A stretch of 7,212 nt of DNA from Sphingomonas sp. GTDB lineage: Bacteria; Pseudomonadota; Alphaproteobacteria; Sphingomonadales; Sphingomonadaceae. The notes beneath the pieces were generated by a model. It saw only the letters and a list, made by a program, of their open reading frames with translations. It was not told the origin of the DNA and did no database searches. The stretch lies in assembly GCA_025935515.1 (NCBI GenBank), contig JAICVC010000111.1:1-7212 (forward strand). Reading direction: 5' to 3'. The position numbers and the translations under genes were made by a program. Shown one piece after another: positions 6,452-7,212 of this stretch. Positions within the stretch are counted from its first letter, which is position 1; every line of letters begins with the position of its first letter.

Positions 6452-6604
6452 GTTAACCGTTCCTAGCCCATTCGGACGGGGCCGGCGAAGCACTGTTTTT
6501 TCCCGAAAATTCAGATTGCATTCAATGGCCTGAGAACAATCGGGAATTAAGCTCGCGTGGGCGCGCGGCGGCTGGCAAAATCACTTCGAGAGGGCGGGGA
6601 ATAG
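6452..6604. promoter_or_regulatory. Divergent mutL-mreB intergenic region
   Basis: These 153 bases must hold the start signals of mutL (minus) and mreB (plus). The stretch around 6495-6550 is clearly richer in A and T than its surroundings, with a T6 run at 6496-6501. I could not fit a convincing -35/-10 pair: TTGCAT at 6516-6521 lacks a good -10 at 16-18 bases. Purine-rich GAGAGGG and GGGGA (6588-6600) serve as the mreB ribosome binding site. AGGA (6464-6461, minus) serves mutL. A nested dyad is listed separately. Confidence 0.6.
6501..6545. repeat. Nested imperfect inverted repeat upstream of mreB
   Basis: Three paired arms share one centre. TCCCGA (6501-6506) pairs with TCGGGA (6540-6545), TCAG (6511-6514) with CTGA (6530-6533), and ATTG (6515-6518) with CAAT (6523-6526) around a CATT loop. 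The unpaired parts are AAAT, GGC and GAACAA. It could be an operator or a hairpin in the mreB leader. It is short enough in each arm to be partly chance. Confidence 0.4.

Positions 6605-7212
<608 letters not shown>

Noticed and set aside
6452..6470. CtrA-type TTAA-N7-TTAA site at the mutL start
   Set aside because: Only the GTTAAC half is present. The other half (CTAG at the wrong spacing) does not fit.

Overview
The window is GC-rich and almost fully coding, with no sign of plasmid, phage or CRISPR content. Gene content and protein style point to an alphaproteobacterium, most likely Sphingomonadales. The main clues are SerB beginning MGIATLIAAG, the MreB motif set, a MutL with an endonuclease-type C-terminus ending in QCNHGRPT, and the serB/miaA head-to-head pair. 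There is no 16S or other decisive marker, so this placement is an inference from memory of the families.

Layout, left to right. At 1-439 (minus) is the 5' part of serB, which runs off the left edge. Its start codon overlaps the start codon of miaA (plus, 438-1367). Nine bases after miaA comes an ilvC-like ketol-acid reductoisomerase (plus, 1377-2348). All its catalytic residues are present, but its sequence differs from the usual class I enzyme. Its stop codon abuts the stop codon of a 57-residue protein of unknown function (minus, 2349-2522).

Upstream of that small gene, all on the minus strand, are ppa (2564-3109), crcB/fluC (3119-3502), a family 2 glycosyltransferase (3568-4599, GTG start) and mutL (4694-6451). 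Gaps in transcription order are 94, 65, 9 and 41 bases, so some or all of mutL-GT2-crcB-ppa-small gene may be co-transcribed. The crcB-ppa pair, 9 bases apart, is the most likely operon. A 153-base divergent region (6452-6604) separates mutL from mreB (plus, 6605 to the right edge, C-terminus missing).

Functions: the genes are mainly housekeeping. They cover serine and branched-chain amino acid synthesis, tRNA modification, pyrophosphate hydrolysis, fluoride export, mismatch repair and cell-shape control. The glycosyltransferase is the only accessory-looking gene. I do not see a new defence or mobile system. The points most worth a second look are the divergent reductoisomerase placed directly after miaA with no ilvB/ilvN between, the pairing of a fluoride channel with a fluoride-sensitive pyrophosphatase, the overlapping serB/miaA starts, the 57-residue orphan, a nested dyad upstream of mreB, and the tryptophan-rich MreB N-terminus.
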